Of a stretch of 64,000 nt of DNA, positions 53,847 to 63,201 are shown piece by piece. The notes under the pieces are model-generated. The model had not been told where the DNA came from, ran no database searches, and saw only the letters and a list, made by a program, of their open reading frames with translations. Source of the stretch: Roseburia hominis (lineage in GTDB: Bacteria > Bacillota > Clostridia > Lachnospirales > Lachnospiraceae); contig JAETOE010000005.1 in NCBI GenBank assembly GCA_021771815.1, positions 160,603 through 224,602 on the forward strand, written 5' to 3'. Every line of letters starts with the position of its first letter. Position 1 is the first letter of the stretch. The translations under genes were made by a program, and so were the position numbers.

Positions 53847-54278
53847 ATGTTTCGAGTTGACAGAAGAATAGATCGTGATTTTTATATATTTGGATGGTGT
53901 GGGATCGGAGCAGGCGTTTTAGCGCTGCTTTTTTCATGGGTTACAGGTATTCAAATTTTTAAATATTTGTGGCCGTGCGTGTTTCATCTGCTGACGGGCT
54001 ATTATTGTCCGGGCTGCGGCGGCACGCGCGCGGTGAAGGCACTGCTTTCTGGAAAGCTGTTTGCGTCCTTCTGGTATCATCCGTTCGTGCCCTATGTGGC
54101 GGTGCTTGCCGGTTGGTTCATGATCAGCCAGACCATTGAGCGCATTTCCGGAGGCAGACTGAAGATCGGGATGCATTTCCGGGAAATTTATATGTGGATT
54201 GCCATCGCAATCATCGTCATAAATTGCCTTGTCAAAAATCTGGCGCTGATTGTGTGGAATATCGATCTGCTCGCGTAG
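53847..54278 (+). CDS. DUF2752-family small membrane protein
   Basis: 143 residues, three helices. The conserved motif CPGCGGTRA (~residues 52-60) marks the DUF2752 family. Function unknown. GTAGGAGG upstream of the start. Confidence 0.85.
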   Translation: MFRVDRRIDRDFYIFGWCGIGAGVLALLFSWVTGIQIFKYLWPCVFHLLTGYYCPGCGGTRAVKALLSGKLFASFWYHPFVPYVAVLAGWFMISQTIERISGGRLKIGMHFREIYMWIAIAIIVINCLVKNLALIVWNIDLLA

Positions 54279-54285
54279 CGCGCTT

Positions 54286-54654
54286 TTATTCGTACATGGA
54301 ATTCATCAGGGCGTCGAAGTCGATTCCCATGCTTCCATAGACTTCTCTTGCCATATTTAGGAGTCCGCCGTAATATACCTCGGCAATAATCAGCGTATAT
54401 ACTATCATCAGAAGAATAATGCCAAGACTGATACTGCCGAGTACAAGACCTGTTTTGGCATGCGTAGTAAGCGTGCGCTCGCCGCCGCGTGAGAGGAGGG
54501 CGAAAACGATGGCGAGAGAGCCGCAGATCAGCGCCGGGTAGACCAGACAGATCGTCGCAACGGCGATGACACCTAAAAGCAGCGCAGCGTTTTCCATGCG
54601 CTTTGAGCGCCGTATACTTTCCTGTGGGTTCTGATTGTAAGAATGGTAATCCAT
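54286..54654 (-). CDS. DUF4190-like small membrane protein
   Basis: 122 residues from ATG 54654. Hydrophilic N-terminus (MDYHSYNQNPQESIRR) and two long hydrophobic stretches, ~27-52 and ~67-92, around a polar loop with the LLSRG and KTGLVLGS pattern of DUF4190-like proteins. An earlier in-frame start at 54741 would begin in poorly conserved residues. Convergent with the DUF2752 gene (8 bases). Confidence 0.65.
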   Translation of the reverse strand: MDYHSYNQNPQESIRRSKRMENAALLLGVIAVATICLVYPALICGSLAIVFALLSRGGERTLTTHAKTGLVLGSISLGIILLMIVYTLIIAEVYYGGLLNMAREVYGSMGIDFDALMNSMYE

Positions 54655-54787
54655 AGTGCAATGCCCTTTCCCGGTGTAGAAAAACACCGCACTGCCCGAG
54701 GCAGAGTAATCATTGTAAATCATAATAGAAACTCTGCACATTGTAACACTTTCGGACGAAAATTACAACGCGCATAAAATCTTGCGC

Positions 54788-54816
54788 TTGAGATTGCGGG
54801 CTAATTTCGGTATACT
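54788..54816 (+). promoter_or_regulatory. Promoter of tex
   Basis: TTGAGA (54788-54793), 17 bases, TATACT (54811-54816). Confidence 0.7.
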
Positions 54817-54852
54817 ATAAGCACATGTGTCAAAACTTGGAGGTTCGTAATT

Positions 54853-57000
54853 ATGGATATTATTGCAAAGCTTACAGAGGAGCTTGGAATCAAACGCTAT
54901 CAGACAGAGGCGGCGGTGAAACTGATTGACGAGGGGAATACCATTCCGTTTATTGCCCGCTACCGCAAGGAGGCGACGGGAGCGTTGAATGACGAGGTGC
55001 TCCGGAGCCTGTTTGAACGTCTGAATTATCTGCGCAATCTGGAAGAACGCAAGGAGACGGTGCTCGCAAGCATCGAGGAACAGGGCAAGCTGACAGAAGA
55101 ACTGAAAGCACAGATTCTTGCGGCGGAGACGATGGTACTCGTTGAGGACTTGTACCGCCCGTACAAGCCGAAGCGCCGCACACGTGCGACGATTGCAAAG
55201 GAGCGCGGATTGGAGCCGCTTGCGAATCTGATTACATTACAGATGTTAAAGACGCCGCTGATGGAGGAAGCCGCGAAGTTCATTGATCCGGAGAAGGGTG
55301 TGGAGACGGCGGAGGATGCGGTTGCCGGGGCGAAGGACATCATTGCGGAAGCGGTTTCGGATGAGGCGGACTACCGGACATATATCCGCGATCTGACCGT
55401 GAAGAAGGGGCGTATGATTTCTACGGCGAAGGATGCCGAGGCAGAATCTGTTTATGAGATGTATTATGATTTCGATGAGCCGATTGCGAAGCTTGCGGGA
55501 CACCGTATCCTTGCGATCAACCGCGGGGAGAAGGAGAAGTTTTTGACAGTGAAGGTCGAGGCTCCGGCGGAGGATATTCTGCGCTATCTGGAGAAGAAGA
55601 TCATCACGAGGGACAACCCCCAGACGGCTCCTGTGATTAAGGAAGTGGTTGAGGATGCTTATGACAGGCTGATCGCGCCTGCGATTGAGCGTGAGATTCG
55701 AAGCGATCTCACGGAGCGTGCCGAGGACGGCGCAATCAAGGTGTTCGGAAAGAACCTGGAACAGCTTCTGATGCAGCCGCCGATCGCAGGACAGGTCGTG
55801 CTTGGGTGGGATCCGGCGTTCCGTACCGGATGTAAGCTTGCGGTGGTCGATCCGACCGGAAAAGTGCTCGATACGACAGTTATCTATCCGACGGCGCCGC
55901 AGAATAAGGTCGAGGAGGCAAAGGCAGTCGTAAAGAAGCTGATATCCAAGTACGGCATCACCTTGATATCACTTGGAAACGGAACGGCGTCCAGAGAGTC
56001 CGAACAGGTCATTGTGGAATTGCTGAAGGAGATTCCGGTCAAGGTACAGTATATCATCGTCAATGAGGCGGGCGCGTCCGTGTACTCCGCGAGCAAGCTT
56101 GCGACGGAGGAATTCCCGAATTTCGATGTGGGACAGAGGAGCGCGACGTCAATGGCGCGCCGCCTGCAGGACCCGCTGGCGGAGCTGGTTAAGATCGATC
56201 CGAAGTCCATCGGCGTCGGGCAGTATCAGCACGATATGAACCAGAAGAAGCTTGGCGAGGCGCTCGGCGGCGTCGTTGAGGACTGCGTGAACAAGGTCGG
56301 CGTCGATCTGAACACGGCGTCTGCATCGCTGCTGGAATACATATCCGGTATCAGCAAGGTGATCGCGAAGAATATTGTTGCCTACCGCGAGGAAAACGGA
56401 CGCTTCACGTCGCGTGCCGAACTGCTTAAGGTGCCGAAGCTCGGACCGAAGGCGTATGAGCAGTGCGCGGGCTTTATGCGTATTAATGACGGGAAGAACC
56501 CGCTCGATGCTACGGGCGTTCACCCGGAGAGCTATGACGCGACGAAGAAGCTTTTGGAGAAGCTTGGCTACACGTTGGAGGATGTTAAGAGCCGGAAGGT
56601 GGAGGGCGTTTCCAAGAGGATTTCTGAATACAAGAAGCTTGCGGACGAGCTTGGCATCGGGGATATCACGCTGCACGACATTGTAAAGGAACTTGAGAAA
56701 CCGGCAAGAGATCCACGTGAGGACATGCCGAAGCCTATTTTGCGGAGTGACGTCCTTGATATGAAGGATCTGACGCCGGGGATGATTTTGAAAGGTACGG
56801 TGCGCAATGTCATCGACTTCGGTGCGTTTGTGGATATCGGCGTCCATCAGGACGGTCTGGTGCACATTTCGCAGATGTGTGATAAGTTTATCAAGCACCC
56901 GCTCGAGGTGGTCAGCGTCGGCGATATTGTGGAGGTCAAGGTCATAAGCGTTGATTTGAAGAAGCAGCGGATCGCGCTTACGATGAAGCTGGGCGGATAG
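54853..57000 (+). CDS. tex: Tex-family RNA-binding transcription accessory protein
   Basis: 715 residues, full length. N-terminal helical Tex domain, YqgF/RNase H-like domain (~320-450), helix-hairpin-helix repeats and a C-terminal S1 RNA-binding domain (~640-712; PGMILKGTVRNVIDFGAFVDIG). All parts are intact. Binds nucleic acid and transcription complexes; the exact role in the cell is not settled. TTGGAGG upstream. Confidence 0.95.
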   Translation: MDIIAKLTEELGIKRYQTEAAVKLIDEGNTIPFIARYRKEATGALNDEVLRSLFERLNYLRNLEERKETVLASIEEQGKLTEELKAQILAAETMVLVEDLYRPYKPKRRTRATIAKERGLEPLANLITLQMLKTPLMEEAAKFIDPEKGVETAEDAVAGAKDIIAEAVSDEADYRTYIRDLTVKKGRMISTAKDAEAESVYEMYYDFDEPIAKLAGHRILAINRGEKEKFLTVKVEAPAEDILRYLEKKIITRDNPQTAPVIKEVVEDAYDRLIAPAIEREIRSDLTERAEDGAIKVFGKNLEQLLMQPPIAGQVVLGWDPAFRTGCKLAVVDPTGKVLDTTVIYPTAPQNKVEEAKAVVKKLISKYGITLISLGNGTASRESEQVIVELLKEIPVKVQYIIVNEAGASVYSASKLATEEFPNFDVGQRSATSMARRLQDPLAELVKIDPKSIGVGQYQHDMNQKKLGEALGGVVEDCVNKVGVDLNTASASLLEYISGISKVIAKNIVAYREENGRFTSRAELLKVPKLGPKAYEQCAGFMRINDGKNPLDATGVHPESYDATKKLLEKLGYTLEDVKSRKVEGVSKRISEYKKLADELGIGDITLHDIVKELEKPARDPREDMPKPILRSDVLDMKDLTPGMILKGTVRNVIDFGAFVDIGVHQDGLVHISQMCDKFIKHPLEVVSVGDIVEVKVISVDLKKQRIALTMKLGG

Positions 57001-57028
57001 AAATTAGACAGAAATCCGTTCCTGTCTA

Positions 57029-57057
57029 TTGACAGATTACATCATTGTGCATAAAAT
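57029..57057 (+). promoter_or_regulatory. Promoter of the FMN riboswitch transcript
   Basis: TTGACA (57029-57034), 17 bases, TAAAAT (57052-57057). Confidence 0.7.
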
Positions 57058-57112
57058 AAGTAATGTAAACAGCAGGCGGCTTTTGATGGATGCCTGTACA
57101 ATAAAATAGGAA

Positions 57113-57298
57113 TTCTTCGGGGCAGGGTGATGCGCACAGAGGTTGCGACAGATTCCCGACCGACGGTGATTCCGGCACGCGTATGGCGGGCGGTGCAAGC
57201 CGCAGCCACAGTGGGTCGGAAAGTCCGTGAGCTGCGGGAGCAGTTGATCCGGTGTGAATCCGGAACCGACAGTATAGTCTGGATGAGAGAAGAGAAGC
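57113..57298 (+). ncRNA. FMN riboswitch (RFN element)
   Basis: The conserved parts are readable: CGGGGCAGGGTG, TTCCCGACCGACGGT, AAAGTCCGTGAGC, TGATCCGGTGTGAATCCGG and CCGACAGTATAGTCTGGATG, with P1 made by TTCTTC near 57113 and GAGAAG near 57290. The five-way pattern matches the RFN family. Between GGGTG and ATTCCC of P2 about 20 extra bases are inserted, which can form a small CGCA/TGCG stem. It senses FMN and controls the transporter gene after it through the terminator at 57346. Confidence 0.95.
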
Positions 57299-57345
57299 AT
57301 GTTAGGAAAGCGGTCTTTACCGCATTTTCCGATATGAGATGATTT

Positions 57346-57380
57346 GCCCCGGGTATTTATGATATCCGGGGCTTTTTGCA
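57346..57380 (+). terminator. Riboswitch expression-platform terminator
   Basis: GCCCCGGGTAT (57346-57356) pairs with ATATCCGGGGC (57362-57372), followed by TTTTT. With FMN bound this should end transcription before the RibU-like gene. Confidence 0.9.
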
Positions 57381-57442
57381 TGTGCGCCTGGCGGCGCACG
57401 TTTCCCTCGAATTCCGTGTAAGAGAAAAGGAGACGAGTGACA

Positions 57443-58075
57443 ATGGACACAAACAGAACAATGACAGGAAAGACGACAATGGGTACAAAAGGAATTTCAA
57501 GCATCCGCTATATGACGGTGACGGCGATGCTCTCGGCGGTTGCATTTATTTTAATGTTCTTTGATTTTTCCGTTCCTTTTATGCCGCCGTTTATCAAGAT
57601 GGATCTCTCGGAGCTGCCGGCGCTCATTGGATCTTTTGCAATGGGACCGCTGTGCGGGGTGCTGATCTGTCTGATCAAGAATGTACTGCACTTATTCATC
57701 ACGACAACAGGCGGTGTGGGAGAGCTTTCTAATTTTCTTTTAGGCGCGGTTTTTGTACTTCCGGCAGGACTCATTTATCGCCGTAAGAAGAGCAGAAAGA
57801 GCGCCTTGCTCGGTTCACTGGCGGGCGCGGTGATCATGGGGGCGTTCTCGGTGATTTCCAACTACTTTCTTGTGTATCCGTTTTATTACAACTTTATGTC
57901 TGAGGATATGGTGCTTTCGGCTTATCAGGTGATTCTTCCGTCCATGGAGAACATACTGCAGTGCCTGGTCTGCTTTAATATGCCGTTTACGATCGTAAAG
58001 GGACTCTTCTCGGTTGTCATCACATTCTTTGTCTATAAGTCGATTTCCCCGATTTTAAAGGGACAGAGTTACTAG
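57443..58075 (+). CDS. ribU: Riboflavin ECF transporter S component
   Basis: 210 residues from ATG 57443 (GGAG upstream; GTG 57437 also possible). Six membrane segments; the region GALIGSFAMGPLCGVLICLIKNVLH and VGELSNFLLGAVFVLPAG fit RibU. The FMN riboswitch in front makes riboflavin the substrate. Energising module encoded elsewhere. Confidence 0.93.
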   Translation: MDTNRTMTGKTTMGTKGISSIRYMTVTAMLSAVAFILMFFDFSVPFMPPFIKMDLSELPALIGSFAMGPLCGVLICLIKNVLHLFITTTGGVGELSNFLLGAVFVLPAGLIYRRKKSRKSALLGSLAGAVIMGAFSVISNYFLVYPFYYNFMSEDMVLSAYQVILPSMENILQCLVCFNMPFTIVKGLFSVVITFFVYKSISPILKGQSY

Positions 58076-58096
58076 AAAGGACTGAAGACTGCGAAT

Positions 58097-58128
58097 AAGG
58101 CGCTGTGTAAACAGCGTCTTTTCTTTTT
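58097..58128 (+). terminator. Terminator of ribU
   Basis: AAGGCGCTG-TGTAAA-CAGCGTCTT, followed by TTCTTTTT. Confidence 0.85.
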
Positions 58129-58169
58129 GTGTGAAAAATGCTATACTCATAAAATATGGAGGAAGAGCA

Positions 58170-58661
58170 ATGGAATTTGAAATCAAGCTGACGGATAAGG
58201 ATATGTATCGTTTCAATATGTACCAGATGTATTCCGGGTTTCACGGATGGCTTTCCGTGATTCTTGCGGTGTTCGTGTTTGTGGTTGGAGGCGTGACATA
58301 CGGAGAGGTGGAGACGAGCAGGACGGTTCTGTATGTGGTGTTTGGAATTCTCTTTCTGATTTACCCGCCGCTTAGTCTCTGGCTGGCTGCGAAACGTGCG
58401 CTGGCTGCATCTGCGGTGCTGCAGGGGACACTTCATTATCTGGTGGACGAGAAAGGCTTTACGGTATCGCAGAACGGCGAGAGTGCCAAGCTTCCGTGGG
58501 AATCTATTTACAAGATGGTGGCGACAAAGAGCAACGTGCTGGTGTACAGCAATCGGAGAAATGCATACGTCATCCCGAGAGCGCAGCTTGGAGAGCAGTA
58601 TGGAGATCTGGCGAAGCTCGCGAATGACAAGCTTGCGAAATACCGCGTGAAGATGAAGTGA
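58170..58661 (+). CDS. YcxB-like membrane protein
   Basis: 163 residues from ATG 58170 (GGAGGAAGAG upstream). Two adjacent helices (~27-48, ~54-75) followed by a cytosolic domain with the FTVSQNGESAKLPWESIYKM pattern of the YcxB-like C-terminal domain. Function unknown. Located just before the tsaE gene, 15 bases, likely in one operon. Confidence 0.7.
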   Translation: MEFEIKLTDKDMYRFNMYQMYSGFHGWLSVILAVFVFVVGGVTYGEVETSRTVLYVVFGILFLIYPPLSLWLAAKRALAASAVLQGTLHYLVDEKGFTVSQNGESAKLPWESIYKMVATKSNVLVYSNRRNAYVIPRAQLGEQYGDLAKLANDKLAKYRVKMK

Positions 58662-58676
58662 CGAGGGGACGGCAAT

Positions 58677-59111
58677 ATGAAAGAGACGATTTATGAGACA
58701 TTTTCACCGGAGGAGACGCGTGCACTCGGGAAAAAGCTTGGCGAGACGGCGCAGCCCGGAGAGATATATACGTTGAACGGCGATCTCGGCGTGGGAAAAA
58801 CCGTTTTTACGCAGGGCATTGCGGAGGGGCTTGGCATCACGGAAGCGGTTTCCAGCCCGACTTTTACGATCGTGCAGGTGTATGAGGACGGCAGAATGCC
58901 GTTCTATCATTTTGATGTCTACCGCATCGGTGATATTGAGGAGATGGACGAGATCGGATACGAGGATTATTTTTACGGAGACGGGCTCTGCATGATCGAG
59001 TGGGCGGGGCTTATTGAAGAAATCCTGCCCGAAAAGAGGCATGACGTGACGATTGAGAAGGAGCTTGAACGCGGCTTTGACTATCGCAGAATTACGATAA
59101 GGGAGCGCTAG
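58677..59111 (+). CDS. tsaE: tRNA t6A biosynthesis ATPase TsaE
   Basis: 144 residues. Walker A GDLGVGKTVFTQGIAEGLG, the switch region SSPTFTIVQVYEDGR and late W/IEWAGLIEEILP typical of TsaE. It drives ATP hydrolysis in the TsaBDE complex that makes threonylcarbamoyladenosine at tRNA position 37. Confidence 0.95.
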   Translation: MKETIYETFSPEETRALGKKLGETAQPGEIYTLNGDLGVGKTVFTQGIAEGLGITEAVSSPTFTIVQVYEDGRMPFYHFDVYRIGDIEEMDEIGYEDYFYGDGLCMIEWAGLIEEILPEKRHDVTIEKELERGFDYRRITIRER

Positions 59112-59123
59112 GAGGGACGGAAA

Positions 59124-59840
59124 ATGAAAATATTGGGCTTGGACAGCTCCGGGTTGGTGGCGAGTGTCGCTATCGCAGAGGATGAAGATCTGTGCGGAGA
59201 ATATACCGTGAATTATAAGAAGACGCATTCGCAGACGCTTCTGCCGATGTTGGATGAGGTCGCGCGGATGATCGATCTTGAGTTGTCGACGATAGACGCG
59301 ATTGCGGTCGCAGGAGGACCGGGATCGTTTACCGGTCTTCGCATCGGTTCGGCGACGGCGAAGGGGCTCGGGCTTGCACTGGAGAAACCGATTATAAATG
59401 TGCCTACGGTTGACGCACTTGCGTATAATCTTGTAGGACATCGGGATGTGGTGTGCCCGCTTATGGACGCCCGGAGAAACCAGACTTATACCGGGCTGTA
59501 CCGTTTTTGCGCGAACGAAATGGAAGTCCTAAGAAAGCAGTGTGCGGTTGGAATTGATGAGATTACTGCCGATATAAATAATAGGGGAGAGGCGGTCGTG
59601 TTCTTGGGAGACGGCGTACCTGTCTTCCGGGAGTACATCGGGGAACATCTGACAGTCCCGTATTCCTTTGCACCGGCGCATCTGAATAAGCAGCGTGCGG
59701 GTGCGGTCGCTGTGCTTGGCATGAAGTATTTTGCCTGGGGGCGCGTTGAGACGGCGGAGGAACATGCGCCGGAGTATTTGAGACTCTCTCAGGCGGAGCG
59801 TGAGCGAAGAGAGAAGGAAGAGGTGCATAGCGGCATATGA
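59124..59840 (+). CDS. tsaB: tRNA t6A biosynthesis protein TsaB
   Basis: 238 residues. ASKHA fold with LGLDSSGLVASVAI, the GGPGSFTGLRIG loop and APEYLRLSQAE at the end. Partner of TsaD. Overlaps the RimI start by four bases. Confidence 0.95.
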   Translation: MKILGLDSSGLVASVAIAEDEDLCGEYTVNYKKTHSQTLLPMLDEVARMIDLELSTIDAIAVAGGPGSFTGLRIGSATAKGLGLALEKPIINVPTVDALAYNLVGHRDVVCPLMDARRNQTYTGLYRFCANEMEVLRKQCAVGIDEITADINNRGEAVVFLGDGVPVFREYIGEHLTVPYSFAPAHLNKQRAGAVAVLGMKYFAWGRVETAEEHAPEYLRLSQAERERREKEEVHSGI

Positions 59841-60322
59841 CGGAGAAAGAGATGCATAGCGGCGCAAAGCGGAGAAATGGCTCGACGTGTGTAATAAGAC
59901 CCATGACGGAGGCGGATGTTCCTGCCGTGGCGGAACTGGAGGCGCAGATTTTCTCTCAGCCGTGGAGCGCACAGGGATTTTTGGATGCGCTCGCACTTTC
60001 CGATACCGTATTTTTGACGGCGGAAGAGGAAGGGCAGATCGCAGGCTATATCGGGATGTACCTTTCGGTCGATGAAGGGGAGATTACCAATGTTGCAGTC
60101 GCGCCTTTGATGCGGCGGCGCGGCGTGGGATGGGAACTTCTGCTTGAGGCGAAGAGGGAGGCAGAGCGCCGCGGGATTGCGCGGATTGTTTTGGAAGTGC
60201 GCACATCGAATGAGGGAGCGATCGCTCTGTACGAAAAAAGCGGATTTTCCACGGTAGGAATCAGGAAGGATTTTTACGAGTGCCCGAAGGAAGATGCCTA
60301 TATTATGATATACGGCCAGTAA
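59837..60322 (+). CDS. rimI: Ribosomal-protein-alanine N-acetyltransferase RimI
   Basis: 161 residues. GNAT family with the acetyl-CoA loop VAPLMRRRGVGWELL and the C-terminal LEVRTSNEGAIALYEKSGF. N-acetylates ribosomal protein S18 in E. coli; RimI genes commonly sit beside tsaB. The first ~20 residues are unusual, and a later start at 59852 (MHSGAKRRNG) is possible. Confidence 0.9.
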   Translation: MTEKEMHSGAKRRNGSTCVIRPMTEADVPAVAELEAQIFSQPWSAQGFLDALALSDTVFLTAEEEGQIAGYIGMYLSVDEGEITNVAVAPLMRRRGVGWELLLEAKREAERRGIARIVLEVRTSNEGAIALYEKSGFSTVGIRKDFYECPKEDAYIMIYGQ

Positions 60323-60413
60323 TTTCCGGTAGGAGTGCTAAAGCAGATGCGGTATAATTTGCACTGCGAAGTAAATCACATTTTGTTATAAGCACACAAG
60401 GGAGGACATTCGA

Positions 60414-60644
60414 ATGAGTAAAAAGGCCGGAATCATATTTTGCAATTATTGCGGAAAGGCAATCTGTACCGAGGACCAGAAAGAAACGGCGTCGTATCTT
60501 GCGATAAAGAAAGAGTGGGGATATTTCTCCGACGGCAAAGACGGAACGGTTCACAGTATGGATATCTGTGAGGAATGTTATGACAGAATGGTGCAGGAAT
60601 TTTCCATTGCACCGCAGATCGACCAGGTGACGGAACTGGTATAA
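60414..60644 (+). CDS. Small zinc-ribbon-like protein
   Basis: 76 residues, with CNYC near 10-13 and CEEC near 52-55, a treble-clef or zinc-ribbon arrangement. No family recognised. GGGAGGA upstream. It lies 17 bases before rnz. Confidence 0.6.
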   Translation: MSKKAGIIFCNYCGKAICTEDQKETASYLAIKKEWGYFSDGKDGTVHSMDICEECYDRMVQEFSIAPQIDQVTELV

Positions 60645-60660
60645 ATAAAAGGAGTTATTC

Positions 60661-61575
60661 ATGTTAGATGTATGTCTTTTGGGAACGGGCGGAATGATGC
60701 CCCTTCCACATCGGTTTCTGACGGCGGCGCTGATGCGCTACAACGGCAGCAACCTTTTGATTGACTGCGGTGAGGGAACGCAGGTAGCGATAAAGGAAAA
60801 AGGTTGGACATTTAAGCCGATCGACGTCATTTGTTTTACACATTATCATGCGGATCATATCAGCGGTCTGCCGGGACTTTTGCTTACAATGGGGAATGCC
60901 GAGCGGACCAGTCCGCTCGTGATGATCGGTCCCAAAGGCTTAGAACGGGTGGTCGGAGCGCTTCGTGTCATTGCGCCGGAGCTGCCGTTTGAGATTCAGT
61001 ATATGGAGATTACGGAACCGGAAGCCGATATAGAAATAAACGGTTATCACATTCATGCATTCCGCGTGAATCACAATGTCGTCTGCTATGGTTACAGCAT
61101 CGAGATCAAACGCGCAGGCAGATTTGATGTGGAGCGTGCGAAGGCTGCGGGAATACCGCAGCGCATGTGGAGCCGTCTGCAGCATGGGGAGACAATCATG
61201 GCTGAGGAGGGATGCGTCTATACGCCGGATATGGTGTTGGGGCCCGAGCGCAAAGGTATCAAGGTGACGTACTGTACCGACACCAGACCGACCGAAACGA
61301 TCGCGAAATGTGCCGAAGCGTCTGATTTATTTATCTGCGAGGGAATGTACGCGGAGCCGGACAAGTTGGTGAAGGCGAAGCAGTATAAGCATATGACGTT
61401 TTATGAGGCGGCGGAGCTGGCGAAGCGCGCCAAAGTCAGCGAAATGTGGCTGACTCACTACTCGCCGTCGCTTGTGCGGGCGGAGGACTATATGCCGAAG
61501 GTCAGGGAGACATTTCCGAATGCGTTTCTTGGGAAAGATGGGAAAAGCGTGGAGTTGTTGTTTGAGGACGACTGA
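60661..61575 (+). CDS. rnz: Ribonuclease Z-type metallo-beta-lactamase
   Basis: 304 residues. Metal-binding motif HYHADHISG (~62-70), the RNase Z-type GEGTQVAIKEKGW and late HMTFYEAAELAKRAK and LTHYSPS. tRNA 3' processing is the known role. The start has AAAGGAG upstream. Confidence 0.9.
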   Translation: MLDVCLLGTGGMMPLPHRFLTAALMRYNGSNLLIDCGEGTQVAIKEKGWTFKPIDVICFTHYHADHISGLPGLLLTMGNAERTSPLVMIGPKGLERVVGALRVIAPELPFEIQYMEITEPEADIEINGYHIHAFRVNHNVVCYGYSIEIKRAGRFDVERAKAAGIPQRMWSRLQHGETIMAEEGCVYTPDMVLGPERKGIKVTYCTDTRPTETIAKCAEASDLFICEGMYAEPDKLVKAKQYKHMTFYEAAELAKRAKVSEMWLTHYSPSLVRAEDYMPKVRETFPNAFLGKDGKSVELLFEDD

Positions 61576-61601
61576 GAAGACCAAGGAGGGAGGATGGCAT
61601 T

Positions 61602-62183
61602 ATGAAAAAGCGAAATGTGGTCAGAGTTATACTGGCACTGGTAGTAATCGGGCTGGTTGTGGGCGTGTATTACTATTTTACAGTGCAGAAGCGCGCGTCC
61701 GTTGAGGACGCCGTAGAATTGACGGAGGTTCAGAAAGTCATTACAAAGGATCTCGACGCCAATTATCCTGCGACGCCGCGGGAAGTCGTAAAGTATTACA
61801 ACCGGATTGTGAAATGCTTTTATAATGAGACATACACCGAGGACGAATTATATGAACTGGGGGATCAGGCAAGAAAGCTTTTCGACGAGGAGCTGCTTGA
61901 GAACAATCCGAGAGAAAGCTATTTTGATGCGCTGAAAGCAGACATCGAGGATTATCACGAGAGATCTAAGACGATCCGCAGCAGCAGCGTGTGCGACAGT
62001 AATGATGTGGAATTCCAAACGGTGGACGGACGTGAGTGCGCGTACGTGGAAGCGTCCTACTTCACAAACGAGAATAAGGACTATTCCCGCACGTACCAGA
62101 TGTATGTGCTGCGCAAGGATGATGAAGGAAAATGGAAGATCCTGGTATTCTACAAAGTGGAAGGAGACCCTTCCGATGAGTGA
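61602..62183 (+). CDS. Single-pass membrane or secreted protein, unknown family
   Basis: 193 residues. N-terminal signal anchor ([21 protein letters not shown]), then a ~165-residue outside domain with one Cys pair (~residues 71 and 130). It resembles a common hypothetical of this neighbourhood in Lachnospiraceae (DUF6715-like). Its stop overlaps the tsaD start by eight bases. Start has GGAGGGAGG upstream. Confidence 0.65.
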   Translation: MKKRNVVRVILALVVIGLVVGVYYYFTVQKRASVEDAVELTEVQKVITKDLDANYPATPREVVKYYNRIVKCFYNETYTEDELYELGDQARKLFDEELLENNPRESYFDALKADIEDYHERSKTIRSSSVCDSNDVEFQTVDGRECAYVEASYFTNENKDYSRTYQMYVLRKDDEGKWKILVFYKVEGDPSDE

Positions 62184-63201
62184 GAAAGAGGTAAAAATAC
62201 TTGCAATCGAAAGTTCCTGTGATGAGACAGCGGCGGCGGTCGTCGTGAACGGCAGGGATGTCAGATCGAACGTGATCTCGTCCCAGATTGCGCTGCACAC
62301 GCTCTATGGGGGTGTTGTGCCCGAAATTGCGTCGAGAAAGCATATTGAAAAGATCAATCAGGTCATCACACAGGCGCTTGCCGATGCGGATACGGCGCTG
62401 GATGATATAGATGCGATTGGCGTTACATATGGTCCGGGGTTGGTGGGGGCGCTTCTTGTCGGCGTTGCGGAGGCGAAAGCCATCAGTTACGCAAGAAACA
62501 TTCCGCTGGTGGGCGTGCATCACATTGAGGGGCATATCAGTGCCAATTATATCGAGAATAAAGAGTTGGAGCCGCCATTCTTATGCCTCGTTGTTTCCGG
62601 CGGACATACGCATCTTGTAAAGGTTGCGGACTACGGGAAATACGAGATCCTCGGGAAAGCGAGGGACGATGCCGCGGGCGAGGCATTTGATAAAGTGGCA
62701 CGCGCGATCGGGCTCGGCTATCCGGGCGGACCTAAGATCGAGAAGGTATCGCATGAGGGAGATCCGCATGCAGTGGAGTTCCCGCGTGCAAAGATTGCGG
62801 ACGGGCCGTACGATTTCAGCTTCAGCGGTTTGAAGTCGGCAGTGCTTAATTATCTGAACAGTTGCCGGATGAAGGGGATTCCTATTGTACAGGCGGATAT
62901 TGCGGCGTCCTTTCAGAAAGCAGTGACCGATGTACTGATCGGCAATGCCATGAAAGCGATTGATGAATTTGGCATGGACAAGTTTGCCATTGCGGGAGGC
63001 GTTGCTTCCAACGGAACGCTCCGGGAAGGAATGCGGGAGGCGTGCCGGAAAAAGGGCGTGGCGTTTTACCATCCGTCGCCGATTTTATGTACGGATAATG
63101 CGGCAATGATCGGCGCGGCGGCGTATTATGATTTTATGCGCGGTCAGAGAGATGGGCTGGATCTGAATGCGGTTCCGAATCTGAAGCTGGGGGAAAGGTA
63201 A
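62176..63201 (+). CDS. tsaD: tRNA t6A transferase TsaD
   Basis: 341 residues from ATG 62176. [14 protein letters not shown], the metal-binding HIEGH (~111-115), [10 protein letters not shown] and [13 protein letters not shown]. Forms t6A with TsaB and TsaE. Full length and intact. Followed directly by ispD. Confidence 0.97.
   Translation: MSEKEVKILAIESSCDETAAAVVVNGRDVRSNVISSQIALHTLYGGVVPEIASRKHIEKINQVITQALADADTALDDIDAIGVTYGPGLVGALLVGVAEAKAISYARNIPLVGVHHIEGHISANYIENKELEPPFLCLVVSGGHTHLVKVADYGKYEILGKARDDAAGEAFDKVARAIGLGYPGGPKIEKVSHEGDPHAVEFPRAKIADGPYDFSFSGLKSAVLNYLNSCRMKGIPIVQADIAASFQKAVTDVLIGNAMKAIDEFGMDKFAIAGGVASNGTLREGMREACRKKGVAFYHPSPILCTDNAAMIGAAAYYDFMRGQRDGLDLNAVPNLKLGER

Noticed and set aside
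62002..62175. Longer start for TsaD
   Set aside because: The extra residues overlap the preceding gene and do not match TsaD, which begins at the [11 protein letters not shown] strand.
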